Notes: generated from the letters alone by a model not told the origin. Shown: positions 9,428-18,319, counted from the stretch's first letter. The stretch: DNA of 64,000 bases from Mariprofundus sp. KV (GCF_013387475.1 NZ_VWNB01000008.1:90857-154856), one strand, 5' to 3'. Program-made: numbers and translations.

Positions 9428-10429
9428 CTATAACCACTGTAGTGGTGGCTCCTGCATGGCGGCAACCTGCTCTTTGAGCATCAGAATATGCTGTTCCCAG
9501 TAGCTCTGCGTATTGAACCAGGGGAATGCATATTTAAAGGCCGGATCATCCCAGCGTCGAGCCAGCCAGGCGGCATGATGCATGATGCGCAGGGTTCGTA
9601 GCGGTTCAATCAGCGAGAGCTCACGACAGTCGAAATCGCAGAACTGACTGTAGGCGGAGAGAAGAATATCGAGGGAACTGCTCATCTGATCAGCTTCACC
9701 TGATAAAAACATCCAGAGATCCTGAACGGCAGGGCCCATGCGGGCATCATCAAAGTCGATGATATAGGGGTTGCCAGCCCCGTGACCGGAGACATCCCAG
9801 AGGATATTACCCTGATGACCATCGCCATGCAGGCGGATCAGTTGCGGGTCAATCGACTCAAAACGGGACTCAACGGTGTCCAGCAGCTCTTCAGCCACCG
9901 CCTCATAAGCAGCCTCCAGTTCGAGAGGGATAAAACCGTTTTCGATGACAAATTCATATGAAGCATCGCCGAAGGTGTGTACATCCAGTGTCGGCCGGTG
10001 CTCAAAATCACGTGTTGCGCCGAGTGCATGGATGCGGCCGATATAACGACCGAGTTGCTGCAGCTGCTCCTCACTCTCCAGATCCGGAGCGCGCCCGGCC
10101 TTCAGTGGGTAGAGAGAGAAGCGGTGCTCCTCAAAATGAAACAGTGTCTCTCCTGCAATGGTCAGTGGCGGCACGGCCGGAATATCAAATTCAGTTAGCT
10201 CCAGCGTAAACTGGTGCTCTTCATGAATCGCCGCATCACTCCAGCGGTTGGGGCGATAGAACTTCACCACCAGCGATGGTCCATCCTCAATACCAACCAT
10301 ATAGACACGATTTTCATAGGAGTTGAGCGCCATCTGCTGGCCGTTGCAGTGGTAGCCTGCACTCTCAACCGCCTGCAGCACCTGCTCAGGGCCAAGATTA
10401 TAAAACGAGGATGTGGATTCACTTTTCAT
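9428..10429 (-). CDS. srkA: Stress response kinase A (YihE/RdoA-type protein kinase)
   Basis: A 333-residue aminoglycoside-phosphotransferase-fold Ser/Thr kinase of the SrkA type. The catalytic loop LHGDGHQGNILW lies near 200-211 and the metal-binding IDFDDARMGP near 224-233. The ATP-binding region includes SYENRVYMV and VVKFYRPNRWS, all characteristic of the family. SrkA counteracts stress-linked programmed death in E. coli; the same here is by analogy. It is about 38 bases downstream-facing from slyX and its start ATG is preceded by a 110-base gap shared with the divergent glucosaminidase gene. Confidence 0.92.
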   Translation of the reverse strand: MKSESTSSFYNLGPEQVLQAVESAGYHCNGQQMALNSYENRVYMVGIEDGPSLVVKFYRPNRWSDAAIHEEHQFTLELTEFDIPAVPPLTIAGETLFHFEEHRFSLYPLKAGRAPDLESEEQLQQLGRYIGRIHALGATRDFEHRPTLDVHTFGDASYEFVIENGFIPLELEAAYEAVAEELLDTVESRFESIDPQLIRLHGDGHQGNILWDVSGHGAGNPYIIDFDDARMGPAVQDLWMFLSGEADQMSSSLDILLSAYSQFCDFDCRELSLIEPLRTLRIMHHAAWLARRWDDPAFKYAFPWFNTQSYWEQHILMLKEQVAAMQEPPLQWL

Positions 10430-10540
10430 GGGCTGAACCTAGCAGATCGATTGCATGCGGTAGAGATGGCTGTAAAATGCTCGCTTATGTTGTGTTACCC
10501 ATCACGGTCTGACTCCCTACTCCCCGGCAAGGTTGCAGCT

Positions 10541-11419
10541 ATGAACTCTGATCATCTGACCCCCAAACACTCCACACGATTCAATCGTATTCTGTTCACC
10601 ATGCTGGCCACAGTGCTATTGGCATCATGTGCCAAAGTAGAGCCGAAGGCGGTCGCGGAAAAGCCTGCAGGGGCGGTTGTGCAAGAGGTGGCCGCGGAAA
10701 AACCTGCAGAACCGGTTGTGCAAGAGGCGGTCGCGGAAAAACCTGCAGAGCCGGCTGTGCAAGAGGTGGTGCAGAAAAAAGCGCCCAAGGTGATGAGTAC
10801 AGCTGAGAAGAAACGCCGCTTTTTCGCCTACATGAAGCCATTTGTTGTTGAAGAGAACAATCGCTTGCGGGAACTGCGTGGTCGCCTGCTTGAGATGCGT
10901 ACCTCGGATGCCTTGGAGTCGTCGGATCTGGAGTGGCTGACGACTGTTGCAGCCAGATATAATTTGGAGCTGCAGGGGCAGCCTGATCAGCAGTTCTGGG
11001 ATAAGCTGTTGAGGCGGGTTGGTGTTGTGCCGGTAGAGATGGCGCTGGTGCAGGCAGCCAATGAGTCAGCATGGGGTCAGTCCCGTTTCGCCAAAGAGGG
11101 AAAAAATTATTTCGGTCAGTGGTGTTACTCGAAGGGGTGCGGCATTGTACCCAGCCAGCGTAACGCCGGTTCAACGCATGAGGTGCGTCGTTTTAGTTCG
11201 CCGGCAGAATCTGTGCAGGCCTATATCCGGAACATCAATCGCAGTCGTGCCTATCGCGAATTCCGTCAAATCAGATCGGCATTGCGTCAACAGAAGCAGG
11301 CACTGGATGCCGAGAAGCTGGCCATGGGTCTTAAATCATACTCCGAACGCGGCATGGCTTATGTGAAGACAATTCAGGCGATGATCCGCACCAATCGCAA
11401 GCTGATTGCCGGAATCTGA
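10541..11419 (+). CDS. Lipoprotein with Bax-like glucosaminidase domain
   Basis: A 292-residue exported lipoprotein. The start MNSDHLTPKHSTRFNRILF leads into a hydrophobic segment and the lipobox LLASC at about residues 24-28. Next come three 13-residue EKPAE-rich repeats, an extended linker that could cross the periplasm, then a mannosyl-glycoprotein endo-beta-N-acetylglucosaminidase domain of the Bax type (ALVQAANESAWGQSRFA, FGQWCYSKGCG, YIRNINRSRAYREFR). The Glu in AANESAWG is the probable acid. It likely trims peptidoglycan. A longer upstream frame exists but would lie over the srkA 5' region and mask the signal. Confidence 0.85.
   Translation: MNSDHLTPKHSTRFNRILFTMLATVLLASCAKVEPKAVAEKPAGAVVQEVAAEKPAEPVVQEAVAEKPAEPAVQEVVQKKAPKVMSTAEKKRRFFAYMKPFVVEENNRLRELRGRLLEMRTSDALESSDLEWLTTVAARYNLELQGQPDQQFWDKLLRRVGVVPVEMALVQAANESAWGQSRFAKEGKNYFGQWCYSKGCGIVPSQRNAGSTHEVRRFSSPAESVQAYIRNINRSRAYREFRQIRSALRQQKQALDAEKLAMGLKSYSERGMAYVKTIQAMIRTNRKLIAGI
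10649..10765 (+). repeat. Three in-frame 39-bp repeats
   Basis: Three consecutive 39-base units encode AVAEKPAGAVVQE, VAAEKPAEPVVQE and AVAEKPAEPAVQE. They form a Pro/Glu/Ala linker in the Bax-like lipoprotein. The near-identity at DNA level suggests recent slippage expansion. Confidence 0.95.
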
Positions 11420-11444
11420 TTGTTAGAGCCTGTTGTTGCCTTGA

Positions 11445-11945
11445 TCAGACTGTGATGCGCTCCATGGTGATAAAGGCGTAGGCATACAGATTCTTCTCAT
11501 CTGGAAGATACTCTTCGCGGCTGGTCTCTCGCCATAAGCTGAGATCAAACTCGGGGAACCATGCATCACCCTCAAAGCTGCCGTCGATCTCGGTAATATA
11601 GAGCCGATCTGCCTGATCCAGCAGCAGTGCGTAGATCTCTGCGCCACCCATCACCATAATTTCATCGGCATCCGCTACTTCCGCCAGTGCCTCATCAATG
11701 GAGTGAATGACCGTACAGCCCTCAATGTTCAGGTCGGATTGACGGGTAAGGATCAGATTGGTACGGCCGGGCAGAGGGCGACCGATTGACTCGTAGGTTT
11801 TGCGCCCCATCAGAATCGGTTTGCCCATCGTGCTTTTTTTGAACCAGGCCATGTCGGCAGGCAGACGCCACGGCAGCCCGTTCTCTTTGCCGATCAGTCG
11901 GTTGCGATCCATGCCCCAGATCAGGGAGATCATTGGTTTGCTCAT
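11445..11945 (-). CDS. folA: Dihydrofolate reductase
   Basis: A 166-residue DHFR, reducing dihydrofolate with NADPH to supply thyA and one-carbon metabolism. Motifs in order: SLIWGMDRNRLIGKENGLPW (the Met20-loop region), ADMAWFKKSTMGKPILMGRKTYESIG with the catalytic acidic residue (D in PADMAWF), GRTNLILTR, and MVMGGAEIYALL. Length is normal. It lies on the same strand as the peroxidase and thyA upstream; a 50-base gap separates it from the peroxidase stop. Confidence 0.96.
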   Translation of the reverse strand: MSKPMISLIWGMDRNRLIGKENGLPWRLPADMAWFKKSTMGKPILMGRKTYESIGRPLPGRTNLILTRQSDLNIEGCTVIHSIDEALAEVADADEIMVMGGAEIYALLLDQADRLYITEIDGSFEGDAWFPEFDLSLWRETSREEYLPDEKNLYAYAFITMERITV

Positions 11946-11997
11946 TGGCCAAGGCTCAGGAAATCAGCCGCCGATTGCAACGGCTTTAGCGTTGGCA

Positions 11998-12879
11998 CTA
12001 TAACCCCAGCCTGCGCAGATCGAGCTTCCCATTGAGCATAGGGGGGCACCAGAAATAACTGCCGGTTACCGGTGTGGTAAAGCTGAACAGGGCATCAATT
12101 TCTCCATCATCGGCTCCGACCATGCGCTCCAGTAGTGCTTCAAAGGCATCAAAGCTGTGGCCGAAGGCAACAAAAACCAGCCCTTCATGGGCGGCGTCAG
12201 CCCAGGGCATGGAGCGGCGAACGACAAAGGCTTCAGGGCTGAAATCCTCCTGTGCCGTGCGTTTGACATGGGCAGTACGGGGAGCATCTTCGAGCTCTTC
12301 ATTGTCGGATTTGCGCCGGCCAATGGTCTCATCCTGTTCTAATTGAGGGCGGGAGAGGAAATCATCGAGATTGTGCACCCACTGCTGCACTGCCACAAAG
12401 CTTGAGCCATCCATGCCTGCTCCTGCTCCTGCTACAATCGCGCATTTCAGCGCCTCTTCATCGACCGGATTCTCCGTGCCATCCTCATAACCGGTGAGAT
12501 CTCGACCGATATCATAGCGGAAGCCGTCTATAATCTGATCGCAGATAAAGCCGTCCGCCAGCAGGTTGACCAGTTGATGTGTCCGATGCACCAGCGCACC
12601 GCGATCATCCCCGCGCAGCCAGCACCAGAGATCACTGTGTGTGGCAGGAACCTCAACCAGCGCATCCTCAAAGATCGGGAAGCTGGTTAATCCGGCCACC
12701 TCTGTTGCAACGGCTTCGGTTACCGATGCGCCGATGCCGACAACAGTAGCATCACCATCAGCAAATCCAGCCAGCTGCCGCAGCGCCTCTTTCAGGTCAC
12801 CATCGGCATCGATAGAGAAGCTAAGATAACGTGCCTGTGCAGGCACATCGGCGAGAATGCCGGTTTGATAACTGCTCAT
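11998..12879 (-). CDS. Dyp-type heme peroxidase (YfeX-like)
   Basis: A 293-residue dye-decolorising-type peroxidase. The distal heme-pocket motif GYEDGTENP is near residues 128-136, followed by SFVAVQQWVHNLD, the AHVKRT segment expected around the proximal histidine, and FGHSFDAFEALLERM near the end, all in the normal order. There is no signal peptide, so it is cytoplasmic like YfeX. The ATG at 12879 has a perfect AGGAGGT seven bases upstream; the longer frame to 12951 would run into thyA. It sits between thyA and folA, apparently co-transcribed; the functional link is unclear. Confidence 0.93.
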   Translation of the reverse strand: MSSYQTGILADVPAQARYLSFSIDADGDLKEALRQLAGFADGDATVVGIGASVTEAVATEVAGLTSFPIFEDALVEVPATHSDLWCWLRGDDRGALVHRTHQLVNLLADGFICDQIIDGFRYDIGRDLTGYEDGTENPVDEEALKCAIVAGAGAGMDGSSFVAVQQWVHNLDDFLSRPQLEQDETIGRRKSDNEELEDAPRTAHVKRTAQEDFSPEAFVVRRSMPWADAAHEGLVFVAFGHSFDAFEALLERMVGADDGEIDALFSFTTPVTGSYFWCPPMLNGKLDLRRLGL

Positions 12880-12914
12880 CGGGTCACCTCCTGACCTTCT
12901 CCAAAGAGTGCTTT

Positions 12915-13748
12915 CTATATCGCAATCGGGGCACGAATGCCGGGATGGCACTCATAATTGATCAGTTCAAAATCGTCATAGGTGAAGTCGAAGATGTTTT
13001 TAACATCGGGATTGATCTTCATGGTTGGCAGGGTGAAGGGTTCGCGGGCCAGCTGTGTCTCTACCTGCTCCATGTGGTTGGAGTAGAGGTGGGCATCACC
13101 GAAGGTGTGTACAAAATCACCGGGCTCCAGGTCACACACCTGTGCAACCATCATAGTAAACAGAGCGTAGGATGCGATATTAAAAGGCACGCCGAGGAAG
13201 ATATCGGCACTGCGCTGGTAGAGCTGGCAGGAGAGTTTGCCGTCGGCGACATAAAACTGGAAAAAGGTGTGGCAGGGAGGCAGTGCCATTTTGCCATTGG
13301 CGACATTGGCCTGTGGCGAGATCGACTCATCCGGCAGGTCAGCGACATTCCATGCCGATACAATCAGGCGGCGTGAATTGGGCTTGGTTTTGATCTGTTC
13401 GATCAGTTCCGAGATCTGGTCGACAAGACGGCCATCAGGTGTAGCCCAGTTGCGCCACTGGAAACCATAAACCGGGCCGAGTGATCCATCTTCAGTCGCC
13501 CACTCATTCCAGATTGAAACACCGTTGTCGGTCAGATAGCGGGTGTTGGTATCTCCGCTGAGAAACCAGAGAAGTTCATGAATGATCGATTTCAGGTGCA
13601 CCTTTTTGGTGGTGACCAGCGGGAACCCTTCAGAAAGATCAAAGCGCATCTGGTAGCCGAATACCGATTTGGTGCCGGTGCCGGTGCGGTCACCCTTCTG
13701 GTTGCCGTGATCGCGCACATGGCGCATTAAATCTAGATAGGCCTTCAT
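12915..13748 (-). CDS. thyA: Thymidylate synthase
   Basis: A 277-residue ThyA, converting dUMP to dTMP with methylene-tetrahydrofolate. It begins [15 protein letters not shown]; the active-site segment [13 protein letters not shown] places the catalytic Cys near residue 156, with [22 protein letters not shown] downstream supplying the dUMP-binding Arg/Ser and Asn. It ends at the normal APIAI-type C-terminus. It heads the thyA-dyp-folA run, coupling dTMP synthesis with regeneration of the oxidised folate by folA. Confidence 0.97.
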   Translation of the reverse strand: MKAYLDLMRHVRDHGNQKGDRTGTGTKSVFGYQMRFDLSEGFPLVTTKKVHLKSIIHELLWFLSGDTNTRYLTDNGVSIWNEWATEDGSLGPVYGFQWRNWATPDGRLVDQISELIEQIKTKPNSRRLIVSAWNVADLPDESISPQANVANGKMALPPCHTFFQFYVADGKLSCQLYQRSADIFLGVPFNIASYALFTMMVAQVCDLEPGDFVHTFGDAHLYSNHMEQVETQLAREPFTLPTMKINPDVKNIFDFTYDDFELINYECHPGIRAPIAI

Positions 13749-13874
13749 GTTTCCCCTCGCCTGCTGAAATCAATTTGGATATGATGCCGTCACCTGCCGT
13801 TCACGGCAATTATGGATACTCTCAAAGTATCCATGCAGGCCACGGAAGGCCTGTCAAACTGATGTGAGGTGACC

Positions 13875-14156
13875 ATGCTGATCCGTTCGATTTTCCTGAT
13901 GACACTGCTGCTAAGTGCAAACAGCGCATGGGCTGAGCCAAAAAGCGCCACCGACAAGATTGTCGATCGCTTTCTTGAGTTGGATCAGGATGCAAGTGAA
14001 GGTGTTTCACTCGATGAGTATCTGCTGATGGTCAATGAGCGCGCCAAGGATCGCTTTAAAGAGATAGATGCCAATCGTGATGGCGAAGTGACAGACCCGG
14101 AATACCGCGACTTCTGGCAGCAGAAAAAAGCCCAGTGGTATCGTCTGGAACGCTAG
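13875..14156 (+). CDS. Small exported EF-hand protein
   Basis: A 93-residue protein with a signal peptide (MLIRSIFLMTLLLSANSAWA, cleavage after AWA) and a tandem EF-hand. Hand one is LDQDASEGVSLDEYLLMV (one residue longer than canonical between loop positions), hand two DANRDGEVTDPEYRDF, with the expected Asp/Asn ligands and the terminal Glu. It probably binds Ca2+ in the periplasm. The ATG at 13875 has GAGGTG four bases upstream. It stands alone between thyA and the HPP gene. Confidence 0.85.
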   Translation: MLIRSIFLMTLLLSANSAWAEPKSATDKIVDRFLELDQDASEGVSLDEYLLMVNERAKDRFKEIDANRDGEVTDPEYRDFWQQKKAQWYRLER

Positions 14157-14159
14157 CTT

Positions 14160-14882
14160 TTATTGACCGGGCTTATTCACACCTTTTTTTACTTCAGTTG
14201 AATTGTCATATTCACTGGCCAGCAGATAAATTCGGTTTAAATCCTCTTCACTGATATCAATGAAAGAATCAATCTCTCTTAAAGCATGCTCGATGCTTTG
14301 ATGCGAGAGCATGGGTGACTCGTTGGCGGTCGTACTGTTTTTTGCCTCGACTTTAGCCAGTCTGGCCGGGTATCGCCGCCATTTGAACAGCAAGTTAAAC
14401 AGGACTGCAACCGAAAAAATAACCAGCACATTGAGCAGTACCGGTGTAATAACATATTGAAAACCGAGTGAATCGACTGCTGATCCACTAACCACAGCTG
14501 AGAGTGCTGTAGCGCCACCTGGTGGATGAATGCATTTCAGGTAATACATGAGGGTTACGGATAACCCGACAGCCGCTGCGGCGGCGATAAATGTATCCGG
14601 AACAGACTGGGCACAGCTGACGCCAGCAAAGGCGGAGATCATATTGCCGCCAAACAGTGGCCAGGGTTGTGACAATGGACCATGCGGCACAGAAAACAGC
14701 AGTACAGCTGCAGCACCCATTGAGGTAACAAGCAGAAGTGCATCTTCACCTAGGATCAGAAAGCTGATGTTATAGATGGCGAAAATGGCGATGAAAGCAC
14801 CGATGCCGGATATAAGTTTTTCGCTATGACTGGAAGGGTTGAGCTCGATGCCAATGAGATCAGTTAGCGGTGATTTTCTCAT
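14160..14882 (-). CDS. HPP family integral membrane protein
   Basis: A 240-residue membrane protein with at least five hydrophobic helices and the family-naming motif CIHPPGGATAL near residues 115-125. Related proteins have been linked to nitrite transport in plastids and cyanobacteria, but most bacterial members are uncharacterised. After about residue 190 there is a soluble tail (ESPMLSHQSIEHALREIDSFIDISEEDLNRIYLLA). It stops three bases from the convergent EF-hand gene. Function here is not known. Confidence 0.85.
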   Translation of the reverse strand: MRKSPLTDLIGIELNPSSHSEKLISGIGAFIAIFAIYNISFLILGEDALLLVTSMGAAAVLLFSVPHGPLSQPWPLFGGNMISAFAGVSCAQSVPDTFIAAAAAVGLSVTLMYYLKCIHPPGGATALSAVVSGSAVDSLGFQYVITPVLLNVLVIFSVAVLFNLLFKWRRYPARLAKVEAKNSTTANESPMLSHQSIEHALREIDSFIDISEEDLNRIYLLASEYDNSTEVKKGVNKPGQ

Positions 14883-14912
14883 GCGTTCTGCTCTCCTTAA
14901 GCTGCAGTGGTA

Positions 14913-15821
14913 TTAACGGGTTACACGCAGATGGATGACAAAATCTCTTTTGCCGATAGTAGAGCGTCCGGCGAGCAGGGCGGTGCCGAGTCTGCCTGCT
15001 TCGTTGCTCGATGCTGCAATGGTGACGGTCTTATCCAGTGGAATGGTCACCTCGGTAGAGGCTCCGGCAATCTCAATGACCGGATTATTTTGCAGTTGCG
15101 GCGAGGCATTCAGGCGCATGTTGGCATTGGGTGAGGGCGGGGTGGCAGGATTTCTGGCCGTACCAAGATCAATCAGCATCTCATGGTTGCCGGTTACCTG
15201 TGGTTCCAGTCGCTGCATCCACGGGGTGATGCGTACGCGCACCTGATCTGTGCCGACCGGCCATGCAATGACATTGAATCCCGAGGTGATCGGAACCATC
15301 TCGACACTGTTGGCTTGCACAATGCCATATCCGCTGAGCCAGAGTCGGGTCTCGCGGCTGAATGAGCGGATTGTGCCGCTCTCCAGTCTGGCCGGTTCAG
15401 TTGCACTGATGCGCAGCTGATGCAGATGGGTGCTGTTGTGGCGTTGACTGTTTTTCCCGAGAGCCAGCTGCACCCAGCCGCCTGGCAGATCGCCAAGTCT
15501 GACGGCACCTGAGGCGCGGGCGTTGGAGATGATCTTGCTGCTCATATCCTCGATCTCAACCACGGCGGTAAACTGTGGGGTAGGTTGATCCAGTTTTTTA
15601 AGCAGTGCTTTTGCTTTGTTGATGTGTTCCCTGTCGTCATCAATAACCAGCAGACGACGGGATGGTATCGGGGCGATTTTACCATTAGCGGAGAGCTGGC
15701 TGCGTACCGCTGCAGCAGCATCGGAGAGTGGCAGGAAATAGATTTCGAGTGCTTCGGTGGCTGCCCATGTCGACGTACTCATGCCGCAGAGCAGCAGCAG
15801 ACTCAGCAGCAGCGGTTTCAC
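14913..15821 (-). CDS. Exported protein with secretin-N-like domain
   Basis: A 302-residue protein with a signal peptide (MKPLLLSLLLLCGMSTSTWA) and a first domain resembling the short N-domains of secretins: EIYFLPLSDAAAAVRSQLSANGK followed by RRLLVIDDDREHINKAKALLKKLD. The second half is beta-rich (DQVRVRITPWMQRL) without the transmembrane secretin core, so it is not itself a secretin. Start is GTG, overlapping the fieF stop as GTGA. It could be an accessory to a pilus or secretion channel; no such genes are adjacent, so the role is open. Confidence 0.7.
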   Translation of the reverse strand: MKPLLLSLLLLCGMSTSTWAATEALEIYFLPLSDAAAAVRSQLSANGKIAPIPSRRLLVIDDDREHINKAKALLKKLDQPTPQFTAVVEIEDMSSKIISNARASGAVRLGDLPGGWVQLALGKNSQRHNSTHLHQLRISATEPARLESGTIRSFSRETRLWLSGYGIVQANSVEMVPITSGFNVIAWPVGTDQVRVRITPWMQRLEPQVTGNHEMLIDLGTARNPATPPSPNANMRLNASPQLQNNPVIEIAGASTEVTIPLDKTVTIAASSNEAGRLGTALLAGRSTIGKRDFVIHLRVTR

Positions 15822-16726
15822 CCGACAAACTCCGGCTGTGGTTCGTTCAGGCTGTGCGGATCCTGATGAATGATGATCTCGGCTCCCGGATATGCATCCA
15901 GTAGCAGCGCTTCGACCTCATCGGCAATCTCGTGTGCTCTCATCAGGGTTAATGTATCGTCGAGTTCAAGGTGGAGTTGAATGAATACCGTCATGCCGGA
16001 CTTGCGGGTGCGCAGATCATGCATGCCGAGCGCTTTAGGGTGACTGCGTACAATGGCCTTGATCTTCTGACGATCCTCATCGGGCATTTCACGATCCATC
16101 AGCAGATTCAGTGACTCCTGCACAATCTCCCAGGCACTGTAGAGGATATAACCGGCAATCATCAGGGCGAAGAGCGGATCAAAACCAACCCAGCCGTAGT
16201 AGGCCAGCAGCAGGGCGATGATCACGCTGCCGTTGACCAGCAGATCGGTTTTGTAGTGCAGACGATCAGCCTTGATAGCGGTGGAGTCTGTCTTGTTAAT
16301 GACATGCTGCTGGAACATCATCAGGCCATAGGTGGCAATAATGGAGATAACCATAATGCCGACACCGATCGGCATCTCTGAGATCGGGTGTGGATTCCAG
16401 AAGTGGGAGATTGCCTCAAGCAGCAGGAACATGGCTGAACCGGTAATAAAGGTGGCCTGGCCAAGGCCGGCCAGCGCTTCGGCCTTACCGTGACCAAAGC
16501 GGTGCTGCTTATCGGCGGGTGCCAGAGCGTGACGTACAGCGATGAGATTAATGATCGAAGCAAGTGCATCCAGGCAGGAGTCGATGAGGGTGGCCATCAG
16601 ACTGACCGAATCGGTCATCAACCAGGCAACGGCTTTACAGATAATCAGGGTAAGGGCGACCGATGTGGAGGCGTAGGTCGCCAGCTTCATCAATCGTGCT
16701 TTTTCCTCAGAGGAGATGGAGTTCAT
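15818..16726 (-). CDS. fieF: Cation diffusion facilitator (FieF-like)
   Basis: A 302-residue CDF transporter exporting divalent metals (Fe2+/Zn2+) by proton antiport. Six helices, site-A ligands in TLIDSCLDALAS and RADRLHYKTDLLVNG, the FGHGKAEALAGL element between helices, and a cytoplasmic ferredoxin-like domain ending MHDLRTRKSGMTVFIQLHLE, all match E. coli FieF along its whole length. I chose the ATG at 16726, which aligns with FieF; a longer frame to 16978 has no family counterpart. No good Shine-Dalgarno is visible. In an iron-rich habitat such an exporter would protect against Fe2+ excess. Confidence 0.92.
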   Translation of the reverse strand: MNSISSEEKARLMKLATYASTSVALTLIICKAVAWLMTDSVSLMATLIDSCLDALASIINLIAVRHALAPADKQHRFGHGKAEALAGLGQATFITGSAMFLLLEAISHFWNPHPISEMPIGVGIMVISIIATYGLMMFQQHVINKTDSTAIKADRLHYKTDLLVNGSVIIALLLAYYGWVGFDPLFALMIAGYILYSAWEIVQESLNLLMDREMPDEDRQKIKAIVRSHPKALGMHDLRTRKSGMTVFIQLHLELDDTLTLMRAHEIADEVEALLLDAYPGAEIIIHQDPHSLNEPQPEFVG

Positions 16727-16825
16727 GCGGAGATGATGCCCGATTCCTCCATTGAATAAAATAGTATTCATCCGGTTGCCAAGCAAAGGCATGACATCAC
16801 CTTTTATACAGACCATGATAGTGGC

Positions 16826-17368
16826 ATGCGATGGATCAACTCTCCTCATCAGAATGAACGGCCACCTGATATGGCGGTTGATATGATTGTGTTGCATGCG
16901 ATCAGTTTGCCTGCGGGACAGTTTGATATGGATTATATCGAGGATCTTTTTATGGGCAGACTTGATTGCAGTGCTCACTCTTCATTTGCCGATCTGCAGG
17001 GATTAAAGGTTTCCGCCCACTTTGTGATCGATCGCAAGGGTGGCATTACCCAGTTTGTGCCCTGTCAGCGTCGTGCCTGGCATGCCGGTGTTTCAGCATG
17101 GCAGGGGCGTGAAGGGTGTAACGACTTTGCGATAGGCATTGAGATGATCGGTGATGAAACGCACCCCTTCACACAGGCCCAGTACCGCGAAACGGCACGC
17201 CTTTGCAGGCAGCTGATGCAGCGCTTTCCAGCGATCAACCGGCAACGTATTGTCGGTCATCAGGATATCGCGCCGGGGCGCAAGTGGGATCCGGGCAGAC
17301 AGTGGAGTTGGGCGAAATTTGATCGCTCGCTAAGCGGCATCAGACGTTTGCATCTGGAGGTACAATGA
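16826..17368 (+). CDS. ampD: 1,6-Anhydro-N-acetylmuramyl-L-alanine amidase
   Basis: A 180-residue AmpD-type zinc amidase for cytosolic peptidoglycan recycling. Zinc ligands are apparent: His in MIVLHAISLP (about H24), His in IVGHQDIAPGRKWDPG (about H148) and its Asp (about D158); SAHFVIDRKGGITQFVP and AWHAGVSAW are family motifs. There is no signal peptide, as expected. It overlaps the next gene by four bases (ATGA), so the Crp/Fnr regulator is translated with it. The slt and Bax-like genes nearby also act on peptidoglycan. Confidence 0.94.
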   Translation: MRWINSPHQNERPPDMAVDMIVLHAISLPAGQFDMDYIEDLFMGRLDCSAHSSFADLQGLKVSAHFVIDRKGGITQFVPCQRRAWHAGVSAWQGREGCNDFAIGIEMIGDETHPFTQAQYRETARLCRQLMQRFPAINRQRIVGHQDIAPGRKWDPGRQWSWAKFDRSLSGIRRLHLEVQ

Positions 17369-18027
17369 ACAGAGCTGACTGGCTTTCACTTTTTCCGGCG
17401 CTAACGGGACTCTCCGGGGCAGTGAGCGACGAGCTTGCCGCACTGAAAACCATGAGGGTGCCCAAGGGTACGGTGCTGTTTCGTGATGGTGACGCCTGTC
17501 AGGGTTATGTGTTTGTGCTCGATGGTTCAGTGCGTGTGCAGAAGATGGATAGTGAGGGGCGTGAAATAGTGCTCTATCGGGTGGAGGATGGGCAGACCTG
17601 TATGCTGACCACCTCCTGTCTGCTGGGAGGCAAACGCTACCCTGCCGAGGGTATTGCCGAGGTGGAGACCGAGCTGGCTCTGATTCCGGCCAGACGTTTT
17701 GATGAGCTGCTCTCAGACAGCGCCTTTCGAAAATTTACGCTGGGCATGATCTCGGATCGTGTGGCCGATCTGATGGCATTGATAGAGGATGTTGCTTTCG
17801 GGCGTATGGATGTGCGCCTGGCCCGTCGCCTGCTCGAACTTGATGACGGCAGCCATACACTGCGCCTGACACACCAGCAGCTGGCCACCGAACTGGGCAC
17901 GGCGCGTGAGGTCGTCAGTCGTATTCTTAAGGATTTTGAACGTCGTTCACTGGTGATGCTCAAACGTGGTGAGGTGCGCCTGTCCGATCTGGCTGCCATG
18001 AAACGACTGGCCACTGAGGATCTGTGA
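17365..18027 (+). CDS. Crp/Fnr-family transcriptional regulator
   Basis: A 220-residue regulator with a cyclic-nucleotide-binding-like sensory domain (PKGTVLFRDGDACQGYVFVLDGSVRV at 33-58) and a C-terminal helix-turn-helix (LTHQQLATELGTAREVVSRILKDFE, about 170-194). There are few Cys (DACQGY, QTCMLTTSC), not the N-terminal cluster of FNR, so an iron-sulfur sensor is not evident. The recognition-helix TAREVVSR is typical of the family. It overlaps ampD and is followed by a DUF2892 gene, a common neighbour of such regulators. Confidence 0.88.
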   Translation: MNRADWLSLFPALTGLSGAVSDELAALKTMRVPKGTVLFRDGDACQGYVFVLDGSVRVQKMDSEGREIVLYRVEDGQTCMLTTSCLLGGKRYPAEGIAEVETELALIPARRFDELLSDSAFRKFTLGMISDRVADLMALIEDVAFGRMDVRLARRLLELDDGSHTLRLTHQQLATELGTAREVVSRILKDFERRSLVMLKRGEVRLSDLAAMKRLATEDL

Positions 18028-18065
18028 CAATATCACGGAACGATAATGTTTAGAGGTCTATAGTC

Positions 18066-18096
18066 CCTCCATCAGCTAAGAGATTCTCAGTGGAGG
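18066..18096 (+). promoter_or_regulatory. Hairpin that may cover the Shine-Dalgarno of the DUF2892 gene
   Basis: CCTCCA at 18066-18071 is complementary to TGGAGG at 18091-18096. The second arm contains the GGAGG that serves the ATG at 18104. A folded leader could hide the ribosome site. Only a 6-bp stem, so tentative. Confidence 0.35.
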
Positions 18097-18103
18097 CTTA
18101 ATA

Positions 18104-18319
18104 ATGAAAGCAAATGTAGGAACAATTGATCGGGTTTTACGCTTAGTGGTTGGTGCAGCTGCGATTGCATTTGGTTATATGGGCGGTTTGGCAGCACCAT
18201 GGAATATGGTGGCGATTGCAGCAGGCAGTGTATTTGTGCTGACAGCAGTGATTAAGTTTTGCCCGCTTTACCTCATCGTTGGAGCAAATACATGCGGTGT
18301 AAAATCAGCAGACGGTTAA
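18104..18319 (+). CDS. DUF2892 (YgaP transmembrane-like) membrane protein
   Basis: A 71-residue protein with MKANVGTIDRVLRLVVGAAA, a Gly/Ala-rich helix pair and the end FCPLYLIVGANTCGVK. This is the standard DUF2892 layout, the inner-membrane domain also found in YgaP rhodanese. The FCPLY...NTC Cys pair is conserved in the family. Role unknown, often tied to redox or sulfur metabolism. GGAGG lies 7 bases before the ATG. Confidence 0.9.
   Translation: MKANVGTIDRVLRLVVGAAAIAFGYMGGLAAPWNMVAIAAGSVFVLTAVIKFCPLYLIVGANTCGVKSADG

Noticed and set aside
10649..10765. CRISPR-like spaced repeats
   Set aside because: The 39-base units are contiguous, in frame and coding; no spacers and no cas genes.
16727..16978. 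N-terminal extension of fieF
   Set aside because: It has no counterpart in the family and would run into the divergent ampD start region.
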